A DNA stretch of 64,000 nt from Clostridium rhizosphaerae. Its GTDB lineage: Bacteria > Bacillota > Clostridia > Clostridiales > Clostridiaceae. Where the stretch lies: the NCBI RefSeq assembly GCF_016765585.1, contig NZ_JAESWC010000002.1:620001-684000 (forward strand), given 5' to 3'. The notes under the pieces were generated by a model. It was not told where the DNA came from and did no database searches. It was given only the letters and a program-made list of their open reading frames with translations. Both the position numbers and the translations under genes were made by a program. Positions 7,282 through 16,234 of this stretch are shown one piece after another (the first letter of the stretch is position 1; every line of letters begins with the position of its first letter).

Positions 7282-8304
7282 TTATTCAGCAGATAGATAA
7301 CTTGTAATTCCTTTTTCTATATTTATTCCAATATTTTTTAAAACCTCATCCTTTGTTAGCTTGTCCTTATCTTCTGTATTGCTTAAAAATCCACACTCCA
7401 AAAGCACACATGGAATTTGGCTGTATCTTAATACAGCTAAATTTTGTCTTAAAATACCTCTATCTTCCCAGTCATCACTTTTTATTAAATTGTCCTGCAT
7501 TATTTTCGCAAGTTTAATTCGTTCATTTTTTTGGAACCCATTTGGATCATAATAATAGCTGGTCATTCCCTTAAATACACTTGATTTATTTTCATTTATA
7601 TGAACCGACACAAATATATCTGCTGAAGCAGCATTAGTAATATCTCCTATCTCTTTAAGAGACAATAGCTTATCATTATCCCTAGTCATAATGACTTTAT
7701 AGCCGGCAAATTTAAGTTCCTCGGAGGCATAGTTTGCAATTTCTAACGTTAAATCCTTCTCGTATATTTTACCTAAATTAGCTCCTTTATCGATTCCTCC
7801 ATGACCAGCATCTATAACTACAGTATTATGGAAAGGCTTTTCAATCTTTGAAATTAATATAATTGCTTTGCTGCTATCGTTTTTATCTACATAAACAAAA
7901 TTATTTTCATTATAATTCTTTTTAATTTTAATAATTAAGCCATCTTTTGTATTTTCATAATATATATCCTTTTGTTCTGACTGTTTGTCCCCTTTTAGAT
8001 TAACCTTGAGTACATCATCTTTGCTTAGTTGAATTTCAACAAAATCTTTTGTTTCATTCCATTTAATATCTTTAAATTCCTTTTGACCATTTATTATGTA
8101 TTTTTTAAAATATTTATTTTCTAGCAAAGAGATGCTTCCATCCTTATCTGCAGCCAAAGCAACATATGAAGTTTTCGTAAATTCATTAGTTGTAAGTATA
8201 CCTTCAGAACGTTTACTTAACGCGAAAATAAGATTAAAAATCATTAATACTAAAACAATACACCCTATAGAAAATCTTTTTCTATCTTTAATTCTTATCC
8301 TCAT
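7282..8304 (-). CDS. Membrane-anchored N-acetylmuramoyl-L-alanine amidase (Amidase_3)
   Basis: A 340-residue protein with an N-terminal membrane segment (FSIGCIVLVLMIFNLIFAL) acting as signal anchor, a region of about 130 residues resembling the beta-rich AMIN-like domains, and a C-terminal Amidase_3 domain. Zinc-site features are VIDAGHGGIDKGA, the Glu in YEKDLTLEIA, and SVHINEN; the catalytic Glu is in CVLLECGFLSN. It cuts the amide between N-acetylmuramic acid and the stem peptide. ATG 8304 is preferred, with TGAGGT upstream; GTG 8316 is an alternative. It is monocistronic, with a terminator downstream. CwlD-like or vegetative roles cannot be separated. Confidence 0.9.
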   Translation of the reverse strand: MRIRIKDRKRFSIGCIVLVLMIFNLIFALSKRSEGILTTNEFTKTSYVALAADKDGSISLLENKYFKKYIINGQKEFKDIKWNETKDFVEIQLSKDDVLKVNLKGDKQSEQKDIYYENTKDGLIIKIKKNYNENNFVYVDKNDSSKAIILISKIEKPFHNTVVIDAGHGGIDKGANLGKIYEKDLTLEIANYASEELKFAGYKVIMTRDNDKLLSLKEIGDITNAASADIFVSVHINENKSSVFKGMTSYYYDPNGFQKNERIKLAKIMQDNLIKSDDWEDRGILRQNLAVLRYSQIPCVLLECGFLSNTEDKDKLTKDEVLKNIGINIEKGITSYLSAE

Positions 8305-8490
8305 ATTATACCTCACATATCCTTTTATTTTTAATAATATAATAGGTCTGTAAAAAAATCAATTTATATGCTTAGATTTATAAAAATATTATTATAATTA
8401 TTAAGTTAATACTCAAGCTGTAACCAAATAGCTTGTACATTATAGAATGTAATAGGAGGTTTCCCTATACTTTTAACATAAGTTTAAAAG

Positions 8491-8879
8491 ATGGTGATTT
8501 TTTTGATCAAATTTATTTCTAAAATTATACCTTTAGTTATCTCACCTATTTTTCTTATTGGCTGTAATACTCATAAAACATTAGACAAATCTATAATATC
8601 AAATAAAATTGTACAATCCTCTAATGAGGATGTTAGCCTCACCTTAACAGAAAGCATTGTAAAAGATGAATGCAGAAAGAGTTAAAGTTGGAGCAGCTCC
8701 TCTACAAATAAATGAAACATTACGAAAAATAGTTCGCTATAAAAGCAATGAGATAAAAGATTGGATCAATTCCCCAGGCCACAAGGCAAATATTTTATAT
8801 AAACTTTAAGCAAATAGGTGTAGGCCTTGCTTTTAGTTCAAAAAATAAAGCATATTCAGCTCAGGAATTTTCAAATTAA
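8491..8879 (+). pseudogene. Degenerate CAP/SCP-domain lipoprotein gene
   Basis: Three frames together spell a decayed CAP (SCP/PR1, YkwD-like) protein. Frame one, from ATG 8491 or TTG 8503, gives a lipoprotein signal with lipobox FLIGC. A frameshift near 8665 leads to MNAERVKVGAAPLQINETLR, the usual CAP helix 1. About 35-40 residues with the catalytic-like His and Glu are deleted between KSNEI and KDWINSPGHKANIL. A second frameshift near 8804 leads to FKQIGVGLAFSSKNKAYSAQ and the true family stop at 8877-8879. Two frameshifts plus an internal deletion make it non-functional. Confidence 0.85.
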
Positions 8880-8919
8880 ATAACAGATCTAACTTTATAT
8901 TATCAGAAAAAGTACGAGC

Positions 8920-8946
8920 AAAAAACCCATGGATTAAATCCATGGG
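8920..8946 (-). terminator. Intrinsic terminator after tRNA-Leu
   Basis: Minus-strand CCCATGGAT-TTA-ATCCATGGG followed by UUUUUUGC, starting 15 nt after the tRNA CCA end. It also ends the transglutaminase operon if the tRNA is read through from it. Confidence 0.88.
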
Positions 8947-8960
8947 TATATTTTAAGCTT

Positions 8961-9043
8961 TGGTGCGGATAACAGGATTTGAACCTGCATGGTTTCCCGC
9001 TAGAACCTGAATCTAGTGCGTCTGCCAGTTCCGCCATATCCGC
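8961..9043 (-). tRNA. tRNA-Leu (anticodon CAG)
   Basis: The minus strand from 9043 gives acceptor GCGGATA paired with TATCCGC, an encoded CCA at 8963-8961, the T-arm GGTTCAAATCC, a long class II variable arm, and an anticodon stem-loop CTAGA-TTCAGGT-TCTAG with CAG in the loop. Length 83 nt including CCA. The 5' end is only 3 nt from the stop codon of the upstream transglutaminase gene, so it either shares that transcript or has a promoter inside the coding region. Confidence 0.95.
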
Positions 9044-9046
9044 AAT

Positions 9047-11314
9047 TTACAGTTTTCTTATCTTTCTATATAATATCACAATTTTATTTTTTAATAAAGA
9101 TATTTTTTCAATATAATAATATTTTTTAATATAGTATTCAAATTTTGATTGATTATTTCTAATGTAATCTTCTATATAATTATAGTAATCTTTTTTATTG
9201 AAATCTACGGGTTCTTTTTCACCATAATATTCTCTATAAGCCAAAACTGATACTTCCCTAACCTTCTGAGCAAGACTAACATCCATCTTACTAATTAGAT
9301 TAGTATCAGGCATAAACTTAGAATTTATAAATCCTATGGTTTCAAGTCTGCTTAGAGAATATTTATAAACAGGAATTGAACTTTTACTATCAACAATTAT
9401 TTTTTTCTTTACAATAAAAGTTAAAATAGCAACTATATTAATAGTGATAAACGCAGCTATTACATAAATAAGTTTTAAGATAACAGGCGGAATTTTTATC
9501 TTACCAGTAGACTCTTCATATGCTTTATCATTATTTGCACCAGGCTTTCTAGATGTATTATTATTTATCTCTGGATTTACAGCCGGTGTATTACTGGTTT
9601 TTAATTTATCTGCTTCTTCTTCCTTGTGGATGGATTCCACGGCATTAGGCACCGCATCTACTGTATACCACATTCCTTTATTTGTATCTTCTAAGTATAA
9701 AACCTCACTCCAGGCATGAGCATTTTCGTTTCTTACTACATAAAGTCCATCCCCATCTTTTTCTTCAGTCATGTTAAAACCTTCAACATATCTTGCTGGT
9801 ATACCTGCTATTCTGCACATTATAGTCTCAGCTGTAGCAAAATAAGTACAATATCCTTTTTTCTCAGTAAATAAAAAATAATCTAAAAACTCTTGCCCCT
9901 CTGGAACTTTGGAAACTTTCAAAGTATATGGATAATTTTTATTTAGATAATCTCTAATAGCATTAACCTTTTCAAAATTATTTTTCTTATCCTTTACTAA
10001 ACTATATACTAAATCATAAGTTCTGGAACTAATATTTTCCGGTAACTGTAAATACTTTTTATAAGCTTCTGAATAATAAACTCCACTTACTTCTTTTGCT
10101 TTACCAGTACTGTTTCTTAATAATTGTTGACCTTCATAGTTTAAGCTGTAAAAATATACTGTGTAAGGACTTACTAAAACTTCATTACTTATCAGCGTAG
10201 GAATATCATCATAATAGGTGTACCCCTTTACTATTTCCGCGTTATATGGCAGTGAAGGCGTAAAAAGAGTGGAGGTATTTAACTCCTGAGGAATTATTTT
10301 TATTTGTTGATTTAATTCTGCATAAGATCTATAGAACTTATCTTGAGGTACCAACTCCTCTTTAGGCTTTTTTAGTGTATATTTTCTTTCATCCAAAGAC
10401 CAGGAAAAACCATCATAATTTTCTTTTATGGCGCCTCTCAAATAATAAGTTTTTTCAGAATTAACTTTAAAAGCTGTTAGCTTGTTTAGTACAATAGGTC
10501 CACCAAGTTTTTTCTTATTGTTATCGTAACCTGAAAAGCTTAAATCATATTTATACTTTTTCCCTTTTTCCTGCTGAGTTTCACCTGAATTAATAAACTT
10601 ATTATAAAACTTGCTTTGCAGCTCTGAAGAATATTTCCCCTTGAAGTTTTGGGGCAATATATTAGATATTCCTGCTATTAAAAGACACATTAAAATTGTA
10701 TATATAAATATTTTATAGGATTGAATCTCTATTTTTATACCTTTTTTAGAAAGTTTTTTAGTGTTATAAATAAAACTGTTTATACAGTATGTGCTAAGGG
10801 TTATCAGCACATAATAAAATAAAATTTTTTTAATTTCTTCCGTGTATCCTAGATACCAAAGCGTAATAATTAGAGTTAGATTCAAAACAAGTACAGAATT
10901 AGGAAGTCCTTTTGAGCTTAAAGAAATAATTATTACAGTTAATATTGGAAGAATCATTATAAAAATAGGTTTAAAGCTTGTAAAATCCGTAGACATAGAT
11001 TTTGCTACCAAATTGTTAATATAATTAAAGTTATCAGCAATTCGATTAACAAAAAAAGCTTGAACATAGTTAAAATTCAAAAAACAATATACTACAGCAG
11101 CACTTACTAAAAATATTATAATAATAGTTTTTAATACTCTTTTTTTAATACTTGAAAATGCCCAATAAAAAATAATTCCTGAAAGATATAAAACAGATAT
11201 AAATAGATAGTTGAAGTTTTCTATTTTATAACATATCTTAGCTAGTGTTACTATAAACATAATATTTATATAAATTAATATTATAAAAAATTTATTTTCT
11301 TTTAGAAAACTCAT
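9047..11314 (-). CDS. TgpA-type membrane transglutaminase-like protein
   Basis: A 755-residue membrane protein: about six or seven hydrophobic segments in residues 5-220, a large extracellular part, one further membrane helix near residues 610-632 and a cytoplasmic tail. The transglutaminase-like core has the full Cys-His-Asp triad: Cys in KKGYCTYFATAE, His in NENAHAWSEV and Asp in WYTVDAVPN. Substrates of such enzymes are mostly unknown; they may process or crosslink envelope proteins. It is the last gene of a moxR-DUF58-tgpA operon; its ATG overlaps the DUF58 stop by 4 nt. The gene runs to within 3 nt of tRNA-Leu. Confidence 0.9.
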   Translation of the reverse strand: MSFLKENKFFIILIYINIMFIVTLAKICYKIENFNYLFISVLYLSGIIFYWAFSSIKKRVLKTIIIIFLVSAAVVYCFLNFNYVQAFFVNRIADNFNYINNLVAKSMSTDFTSFKPIFIMILPILTVIIISLSSKGLPNSVLVLNLTLIITLWYLGYTEEIKKILFYYVLITLSTYCINSFIYNTKKLSKKGIKIEIQSYKIFIYTILMCLLIAGISNILPQNFKGKYSSELQSKFYNKFINSGETQQEKGKKYKYDLSFSGYDNNKKKLGGPIVLNKLTAFKVNSEKTYYLRGAIKENYDGFSWSLDERKYTLKKPKEELVPQDKFYRSYAELNQQIKIIPQELNTSTLFTPSLPYNAEIVKGYTYYDDIPTLISNEVLVSPYTVYFYSLNYEGQQLLRNSTGKAKEVSGVYYSEAYKKYLQLPENISSRTYDLVYSLVKDKKNNFEKVNAIRDYLNKNYPYTLKVSKVPEGQEFLDYFLFTEKKGYCTYFATAETIMCRIAGIPARYVEGFNMTEEKDGDGLYVVRNENAHAWSEVLYLEDTNKGMWYTVDAVPNAVESIHKEEEADKLKTSNTPAVNPEINNNTSRKPGANNDKAYEESTGKIKIPPVILKLIYVIAAFITINIVAILTFIVKKKIIVDSKSSIPVYKYSLSRLETIGFINSKFMPDTNLISKMDVSLAQKVREVSVLAYREYYGEKEPVDFNKKDYYNYIEDYIRNNQSKFEYYIKKYYYIEKISLLKNKIVILYRKIRKL

Positions 11315-12495
11315 ATTCTCACCCTGTTTCCTTGTTTCTTAATGAGTTCATTAAAACTAAAGCAGCTTATCCCTATTTTCTTGAGAAATTCCATATTACT
11401 TAAGTCTTTCAAAGAACTAGCAGAATAAAAAACTGTAATATTATATCCTCTATCTCTCATCATTATAAGATTATCCTTCAGTTCTCTGCTTACACCAATA
11501 GTAATTATCCCTATCCAGCTTAATCTTGGTATTTTATTTAAATTTGAATTTACAAAACGCACGAAATCATCTTCGCCATCACTCTTTTGTGTTATAAAAA
11601 ACTCCATGAGCTCGTTAAAATCTTCCCTGCTGTCTATGTCAAATCTTCTTTGAACCGAACTGTTAATAAAGAGCTTAGTCTTTATTCCTTTAAGCTGCAT
11701 AAAGTTTATAGTAGATGCACATAAATCTATAAGCTGTTCTTCATATATACCCTCCTGATCCAGAGCGAAGTTATTCCTACTCATATTAAGAAACATGTTG
11801 CTTTCTTCTCCAGAAACAGTATCTAAATTTCTTACATATAGTTCTCCGTGCTTAGCACTGACCTTCCAGTTTACTCTTTTTAGATTATCACCTTGATTAT
11901 ATTTTCTTATTTCCTTAGTGCTGTATAAATCCTCAATATTGGTTTTGTTGCTTACTGCATTTTTAAAAATATCACTCCCATTGGCAGGGAACTTTGCCAA
12001 CTGATATACTTTTGGATAAACTTTGATGAGAACATTTAAATTAGTATTTTTTCTTCTTTCAAATATTGAAAATAAATCCTTAATACTAATATCAAACTCC
12101 CCAAAATTATAAATTCCTCTATTGTTAAATTTAACTTTATTTCTAAGCCATTTGCTTTCATCTGAATTAACCCAAACAGCATCTCCATTATATTTAGGAT
12201 TTATCTTTGATAAAGCTTTATTGTTAATGATCACATAAGGAATTGGAAGAAGTCCGTAATTTTTAATTATAGTTATAAATTCCTGTTCATCATCAGCACT
12301 ATAAATCTTTCTATCAAATTTCATTTGAAGATGTATATTTTTTTGAATCAATAAAATGTATATAAGACTTATTAAAAAAGTTAATAAAAGCCCGTGAAAA
12401 ATTCTATACGGAAGATTACCACCTTGTATTAATGCAAAAACATAAGAAAGAATTAAAATGATTATAAATTTAATACTAATTTTAAACCCAAACAT
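11311..12495 (-). CDS. DUF58 domain protein
   Basis: A 394-residue protein with two N-terminal membrane helices (residues 9-50) and a C-terminal DUF58 region. The diagnostic stretch is EIRKYNQGDNLKRVNWKVSA near residue 200, followed by a vWA-like part. DUF58 proteins are coupled with MoxR ATPases and transglutaminases in many bacteria; the complex is thought to act in envelope protein maturation, but its target is unknown. Start ATG 12495 lies just after the moxR stop at 12497. It is translationally coupled to the next gene by an ATGA overlap. Confidence 0.9.
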   Translation of the reverse strand: MFGFKISIKFIIILILSYVFALIQGGNLPYRIFHGLLLTFLISLIYILLIQKNIHLQMKFDRKIYSADDEQEFITIIKNYGLLPIPYVIINNKALSKINPKYNGDAVWVNSDESKWLRNKVKFNNRGIYNFGEFDISIKDLFSIFERRKNTNLNVLIKVYPKVYQLAKFPANGSDIFKNAVSNKTNIEDLYSTKEIRKYNQGDNLKRVNWKVSAKHGELYVRNLDTVSGEESNMFLNMSRNNFALDQEGIYEEQLIDLCASTINFMQLKGIKTKLFINSSVQRRFDIDSREDFNELMEFFITQKSDGEDDFVRFVNSNLNKIPRLSWIGIITIGVSRELKDNLIMMRDRGYNITVFYSASSLKDLSNMEFLKKIGISCFSFNELIKKQGNRVRI

Positions 12496-12496
12496 T

Positions 12497-13435
12497 TTAT
12501 TTCACCTTTGGAACAGAAACTGTTTTTAAAATATCTAATATTACAGATTCACTGTCAAAATTATTAGCTCTTGCCAATGCTGAAACAACCACTCTATGAC
12601 TTAATACTAAAAGTGCATTTTCTCTTATGTCTTCCGGTATTACATAATCTCTTCCATTTATAAGCGCACTTGCTTGAGCAATTCTTAATAACGCTAATGA
12701 AGCTCTTGTGCTGCTTCCTAATACTAAATACTTATTGTTTCTTGTAGCATCTGCAATACTTGCGATATATTCATTAATTTCATCAGATACATGAACCTTT
12801 CGAGCTTTCTTCTGCAGTTCTAAAATATCATTAGCATCGGCAATGCAAGTTAATTCGTTAAGAGGTTCTGAATTTCTATATCTTTTTAAAATGTTAGCTT
12901 CCTCTTTCTTTTCGGGATAGCCTATTTTAACCTTAATTAGAAATCTATCTAACTGTGCCTCTGGAAGCACGAAGGTTCCTTCACTTTCAATAGGATTTTG
13001 AGTCGCCAGTACAAAAAATGGTTTATTTAATTTATATGTATTATTACCTTCTGAAACCTGTTTTTCTTCCATAACTTCAAGAAGTGCAGACTGCGTTTTA
13101 GGTGAAGTTCTGTTGATCTCATCTGCCAGCACAATATTTGCAAATACTGGTCCTTTTCTAAATTCAAATTCCATAGCTCCCTGGTTATAAATTGATATAC
13201 CTGTAATATCCGAAGGAAGTAAATCTGGAGTAAACTGAATTCTGCTGTAAGATAAATTGAGAGACTTTGCCAGAGCCTTAACCAAAGTTGTTTTTCCTAC
13301 CCCTGGTACATCCTCAATCAGTATATGTCCATCAGCAATAATTCCCTTCATAATATTAAAGACCTCATATCGTTTACCTATTATTACCTTTTCAATATTA
13401 TACACAATATTTTTTATAATTTGTTCTGATTCCAT
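12497..13435 (-). CDS. MoxR family AAA+ ATPase
   Basis: A 312-residue MoxR ATPase. Walker A is DVPGVGKTTLVKALA near residues 38-52, Walker B is IVLADEINRTSPKTQ and sensor 1 is the Asn in FVLATQNP. MoxR proteins are chaperone-like ATPases that load or activate vWA-domain partners, here presumably the DUF58 protein. ATG 13435 is chosen because GAGAGGGG lies upstream; an in-frame extension to 13489 lacks one. It is the first gene of the three-gene operon. Confidence 0.93.
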   Translation of the reverse strand: MESEQIIKNIVYNIEKVIIGKRYEVFNIMKGIIADGHILIEDVPGVGKTTLVKALAKSLNLSYSRIQFTPDLLPSDITGISIYNQGAMEFEFRKGPVFANIVLADEINRTSPKTQSALLEVMEEKQVSEGNNTYKLNKPFFVLATQNPIESEGTFVLPEAQLDRFLIKVKIGYPEKKEEANILKRYRNSEPLNELTCIADANDILELQKKARKVHVSDEINEYIASIADATRNNKYLVLGSSTRASLALLRIAQASALINGRDYVIPEDIRENALLVLSHRVVVSALARANNFDSESVILDILKTVSVPKVK

Positions 13436-13582
13436 GACATATCCCCTCTCATTTTTCAAAATTTGTACTTCTGTTCCCTTAATCCCCATAGTATATTCAT
13501 AATATTTTAATTATAGCATAAGTTTATGGCTGTTTACAATTGTCTTTCATTTTTTACAAATTTATACTCAAAGTACAATTTA

Positions 13583-13606
13583 AAAGACAGGCATATGCCT
13601 GTCTTT
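13583..13606. terminator. Perfect 24-bp palindromic terminator
   Basis: A self-complementary sequence AAAGACAGGCAT/ATGCCTGTCTTT, just after the stop of the VanW-type gene. The minus-strand copy ends in UUUAAA, a weak U-tract. It separates that gene from the moxR operon. Confidence 0.65.
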
Positions 13607-13607
13607 G

Positions 13608-14972
13608 CTATTGTTCCTTCTTTTTAGTTCCTCTTCTTATTACACCATCAACCTTATTGTAAGTTTCACTGGATACTGTTTCTTGTCCGACTAATTTTCC
13701 ATTTTCATATATCTTCTTATATACCTTAACCTTATAGCCAATTGAAGAAGGCTGTTCAATTTTTGTTTCACCTTCATACATATTTGGATCATCTATGTAC
13801 TTTGTATTCGGCTGAATTGTATCAGTCGTTTCACTTACAAGGTCATAGGTTCTGCTTGAAAGGCTTCTATCCGAATACACATTAAATATAACAGAATTAC
13901 CGGAAATAATACCTTCAATAAATATTGGAGAACTCAAAGTATTTTTAAATTTATAATCTAAATTGCCATAATCTACTGTTGCATCAAGTCCCAATGCAAC
14001 ATAATGAGACGGTAGTGAATGATGTGATCTTTCTGTAGAACTTATATTTGCTCTCATCACTGCATTATAAAGAGTAGTTGAAACTTGGCATATTCCACCG
14101 CCTAGTCCAGAATCAAGCTTGTTATTAACTATTACTGGAGCTTCTTTATAACCTTTTGCAGCAGTTCTTTGACCAACTACATCATTAAAACTAAAACTTT
14201 CACCAGGCATAAGCAGCTTTCCATTTATTGATTTAGTAGCTAAACCAATGTTAGCTGATCTATTAGCTGAAGAACCTGAAAAGCTTGTGCTGAAACTTGA
14301 TATTTTTGTGTTAACCTTAGATAGACTATCTGATGTTACAGAAGCTTGTACAACTTCTATTGGAGCCTTAACTTCAGCGTCTCCACTTATGTCACCATTT
14401 ACTTTATCATTAATTGACTTTTCTAACTCATCTACTTTAAGCTTTAGACCAGTTTTCTCTGGTGTAACAGAAAACTTGCCGCTGCTTACCATTGTTATTT
14501 TAGCATTAACTGGAGATTTGTCTATTTCCTTCTGCATTCCTGTAACAATATCCTTAACGGGATTCGAATCATATGTAAATTTTAATTTATATATCTTTTG
14601 CTCTGGTGTTTTAATAAGCTTATACTTTTGAAATAATCCTAAATTTTTACCATATGCCATAGCCTCATCCACAGTTTCTTCTATGTTATATTTAGCATTT
14701 AATTTTGCATAGTCAATTGTATAAGTCTTATCTGTTCCTGTAATAGCTATTTTTTTCTTTAAAACTTCACTTTCATACTTTTCTTGTAAAAGTTTTATAG
14801 CTTCGTTTTTAGTTTTTCCTGATAAATCAATATCTTCAACAGCCACTTTTGGATATATAACATCAGAATAATCTTTAGTACTATTACTCATATATCCAAC
14901 TCTAGCACCAGCTGTACCTCCGGCCAGAAGTATAATGGAAGTTATAGTAATTATAATTGCATTTTTTTTCAT
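13608..14972 (-). CDS. VanW family protein with peptidoglycan-binding-like and G5-like domains
   Basis: A 454-residue exported or membrane-anchored protein with an N-terminal hydrophobic helix (residues 5-24). Residues ~40-210 hold two PG_binding_4-like (YoaR-type) repeats; residues ~235-370 are the VanW domain with GLGGGICQVSTTLYNAVM and ERSHHSLPSHYV; the C-terminus (KVYKKIYENGKLV) resembles a G5 domain. VanW is named from vancomycin clusters but is widespread in sporeformers with unknown biochemistry; a cell-wall role is inferred. No van genes are nearby, so this is not evidence of resistance. AGGGGAAGG precedes the ATG. Confidence 0.88.
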   Translation of the reverse strand: MKKNAIIITITSIILLAGGTAGARVGYMSNSTKDYSDVIYPKVAVEDIDLSGKTKNEAIKLLQEKYESEVLKKKIAITGTDKTYTIDYAKLNAKYNIEETVDEAMAYGKNLGLFQKYKLIKTPEQKIYKLKFTYDSNPVKDIVTGMQKEIDKSPVNAKITMVSSGKFSVTPEKTGLKLKVDELEKSINDKVNGDISGDAEVKAPIEVVQASVTSDSLSKVNTKISSFSTSFSGSSANRSANIGLATKSINGKLLMPGESFSFNDVVGQRTAAKGYKEAPVIVNNKLDSGLGGGICQVSTTLYNAVMRANISSTERSHHSLPSHYVALGLDATVDYGNLDYKFKNTLSSPIFIEGIISGNSVIFNVYSDRSLSSRTYDLVSETTDTIQPNTKYIDDPNMYEGETKIEQPSSIGYKVKVYKKIYENGKLVGQETVSSETYNKVDGVIRRGTKKKEQ

Positions 14973-15160
14973 TTACCTTCCCCTCTTTCTATCTACCTCC
15001 ATATTATACTATAAGATCATCTTGTTTTATACATATATTTACGTTTTAAATGAAAATTAGTTTTAAAAACAGCTTGAATATGATAATATAATTTTGAAAA
15101 GTAAAAATTATTTGTAATTTCACATTCCATAATTCTAGTTATAGAAAGGGGTATATTGTC

Positions 15161-16201
15161 ATGAATTATTGTAAAGATAATATTAAGTATTATTTGGAAA
15201 GCATTCTTAATATTCCAAGTCCAACAGGTTTCACAGAAAAAATAATGAAATTTATAATGGATGAACTTGATAAAATAAACATTCCTTATACAGTTACGAC
15301 TAAAGGAGCTGTTATAGTAAGTCTAAAGGGAAAGGACGACAGCTATCAAAGAACCTATTCTGCTCATGTAGATACTTTAGGTGCAATGGTTAAAGGAATA
15401 AAATCAAACGGAACTCTTTCTCTTGTTCCTCTTGGCGGTTTTATGATGGGTGCTATTGACGGCGAAAATTGTATAGTTGAAACAATGGATGGCAAAACAT
15501 TTACTGGAACTATCCATGCTGTTAAACCTTCTGTACATATAAGTGGGCAGGAAGCTTATGACCTGAAAAAGGTTCCTGAAAATATGGAAGTTGTTCTTGA
15601 TGAAAAAGTTAATTCAAAGTCAGATGTTGAGAGCCTAGGAATAAATGTAGGTGATTTTATCTGCTTTGATACCCGAACTATTATTACAGAAAAGGAATTT
15701 GTTAAAAGCAGACATTTGGATGATAAAGCCAGTGTTGCAATTCTCCTTTACTCTATAAAATATATAGTAGAAAATAATTTAGAGCTTCCCTATACTACCA
15801 ATTTCTTTATAAGCAATTATGAAGAAGTTGGACATGGAGCTTCAGCGGCACTTCCTCCTTTAACTAAAGAATTTATTTCAGTTGACATGGGTGCACCTGG
15901 CCTAGATCAAAATTCTACTGAATATGCTGTATGCATATGCGCAAAGGATTCATCCGGACCTTATGATTTTGAATTAAGAAAAAGATTAACAGAAACCTGT
16001 AAAAACAATAATATTGATTACAGGATTGATATTTATCCATTTTACGGATCAGACGCTTCTGCCGCTTTAAGAGCTGGATGGGATATAAAGGTAGCACTTA
16101 TTGGACCAGGTGTGTTCTCCTCACATGCCTATGAAAGAACACACATGGATGCAGTTTTAAACACTCTTGACTTAGTAGTTAAATATTCCTTAGAAAAATA
16201 A
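15161..16201 (+). CDS. M42 family metallo-aminopeptidase
   Basis: A 346-residue M42 peptidase (glutamyl aminopeptidase, FrvX/YsdC-like). The two-metal ligands are visible: His/Asp in YSAHVDTLG, Asp in SRHLDDKASVA, the catalytic and ligand Glu pair in NYEEVGHGAS, Asp in SVDMGAPG, and the His in SSHAYERTHMD. These large tetrahedral peptidases take amino acids from the N-terminus of short peptides, useful for an amino-acid fermenter. Start ATG follows AGAAAGGGGTAT. It is monocistronic, converging on the TolB-like gene at a shared terminator. Confidence 0.92.
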   Translation: MNYCKDNIKYYLESILNIPSPTGFTEKIMKFIMDELDKINIPYTVTTKGAVIVSLKGKDDSYQRTYSAHVDTLGAMVKGIKSNGTLSLVPLGGFMMGAIDGENCIVETMDGKTFTGTIHAVKPSVHISGQEAYDLKKVPENMEVVLDEKVNSKSDVESLGINVGDFICFDTRTIITEKEFVKSRHLDDKASVAILLYSIKYIVENNLELPYTTNFFISNYEEVGHGASAALPPLTKEFISVDMGAPGLDQNSTEYAVCICAKDSSGPYDFELRKRLTETCKNNNIDYRIDIYPFYGSDASAALRAGWDIKVALIGPGVFSSHAYERTHMDAVLNTLDLVVKYSLEK

Positions 16202-16204
16202 ATT

Positions 16205-16232
16205 AAACACACTGGAGTTTTTCCAGTGTGTT
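16205..16232. terminator. Bidirectional terminator
   Basis: AAACACACTGGA-GTTTTT-CCAGTGTGTTT between the convergent M42 peptidase and TolB-like genes. U-rich tracts follow on the plus strand. Confidence 0.8.
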
Positions 16233-16234
16233 TA

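Noticed and set aside
13608-14972. Vancomycin resistance gene
   Set aside because: VanW domain alone occurs widely in sporeformers, and no vanHAX-type genes are nearby.
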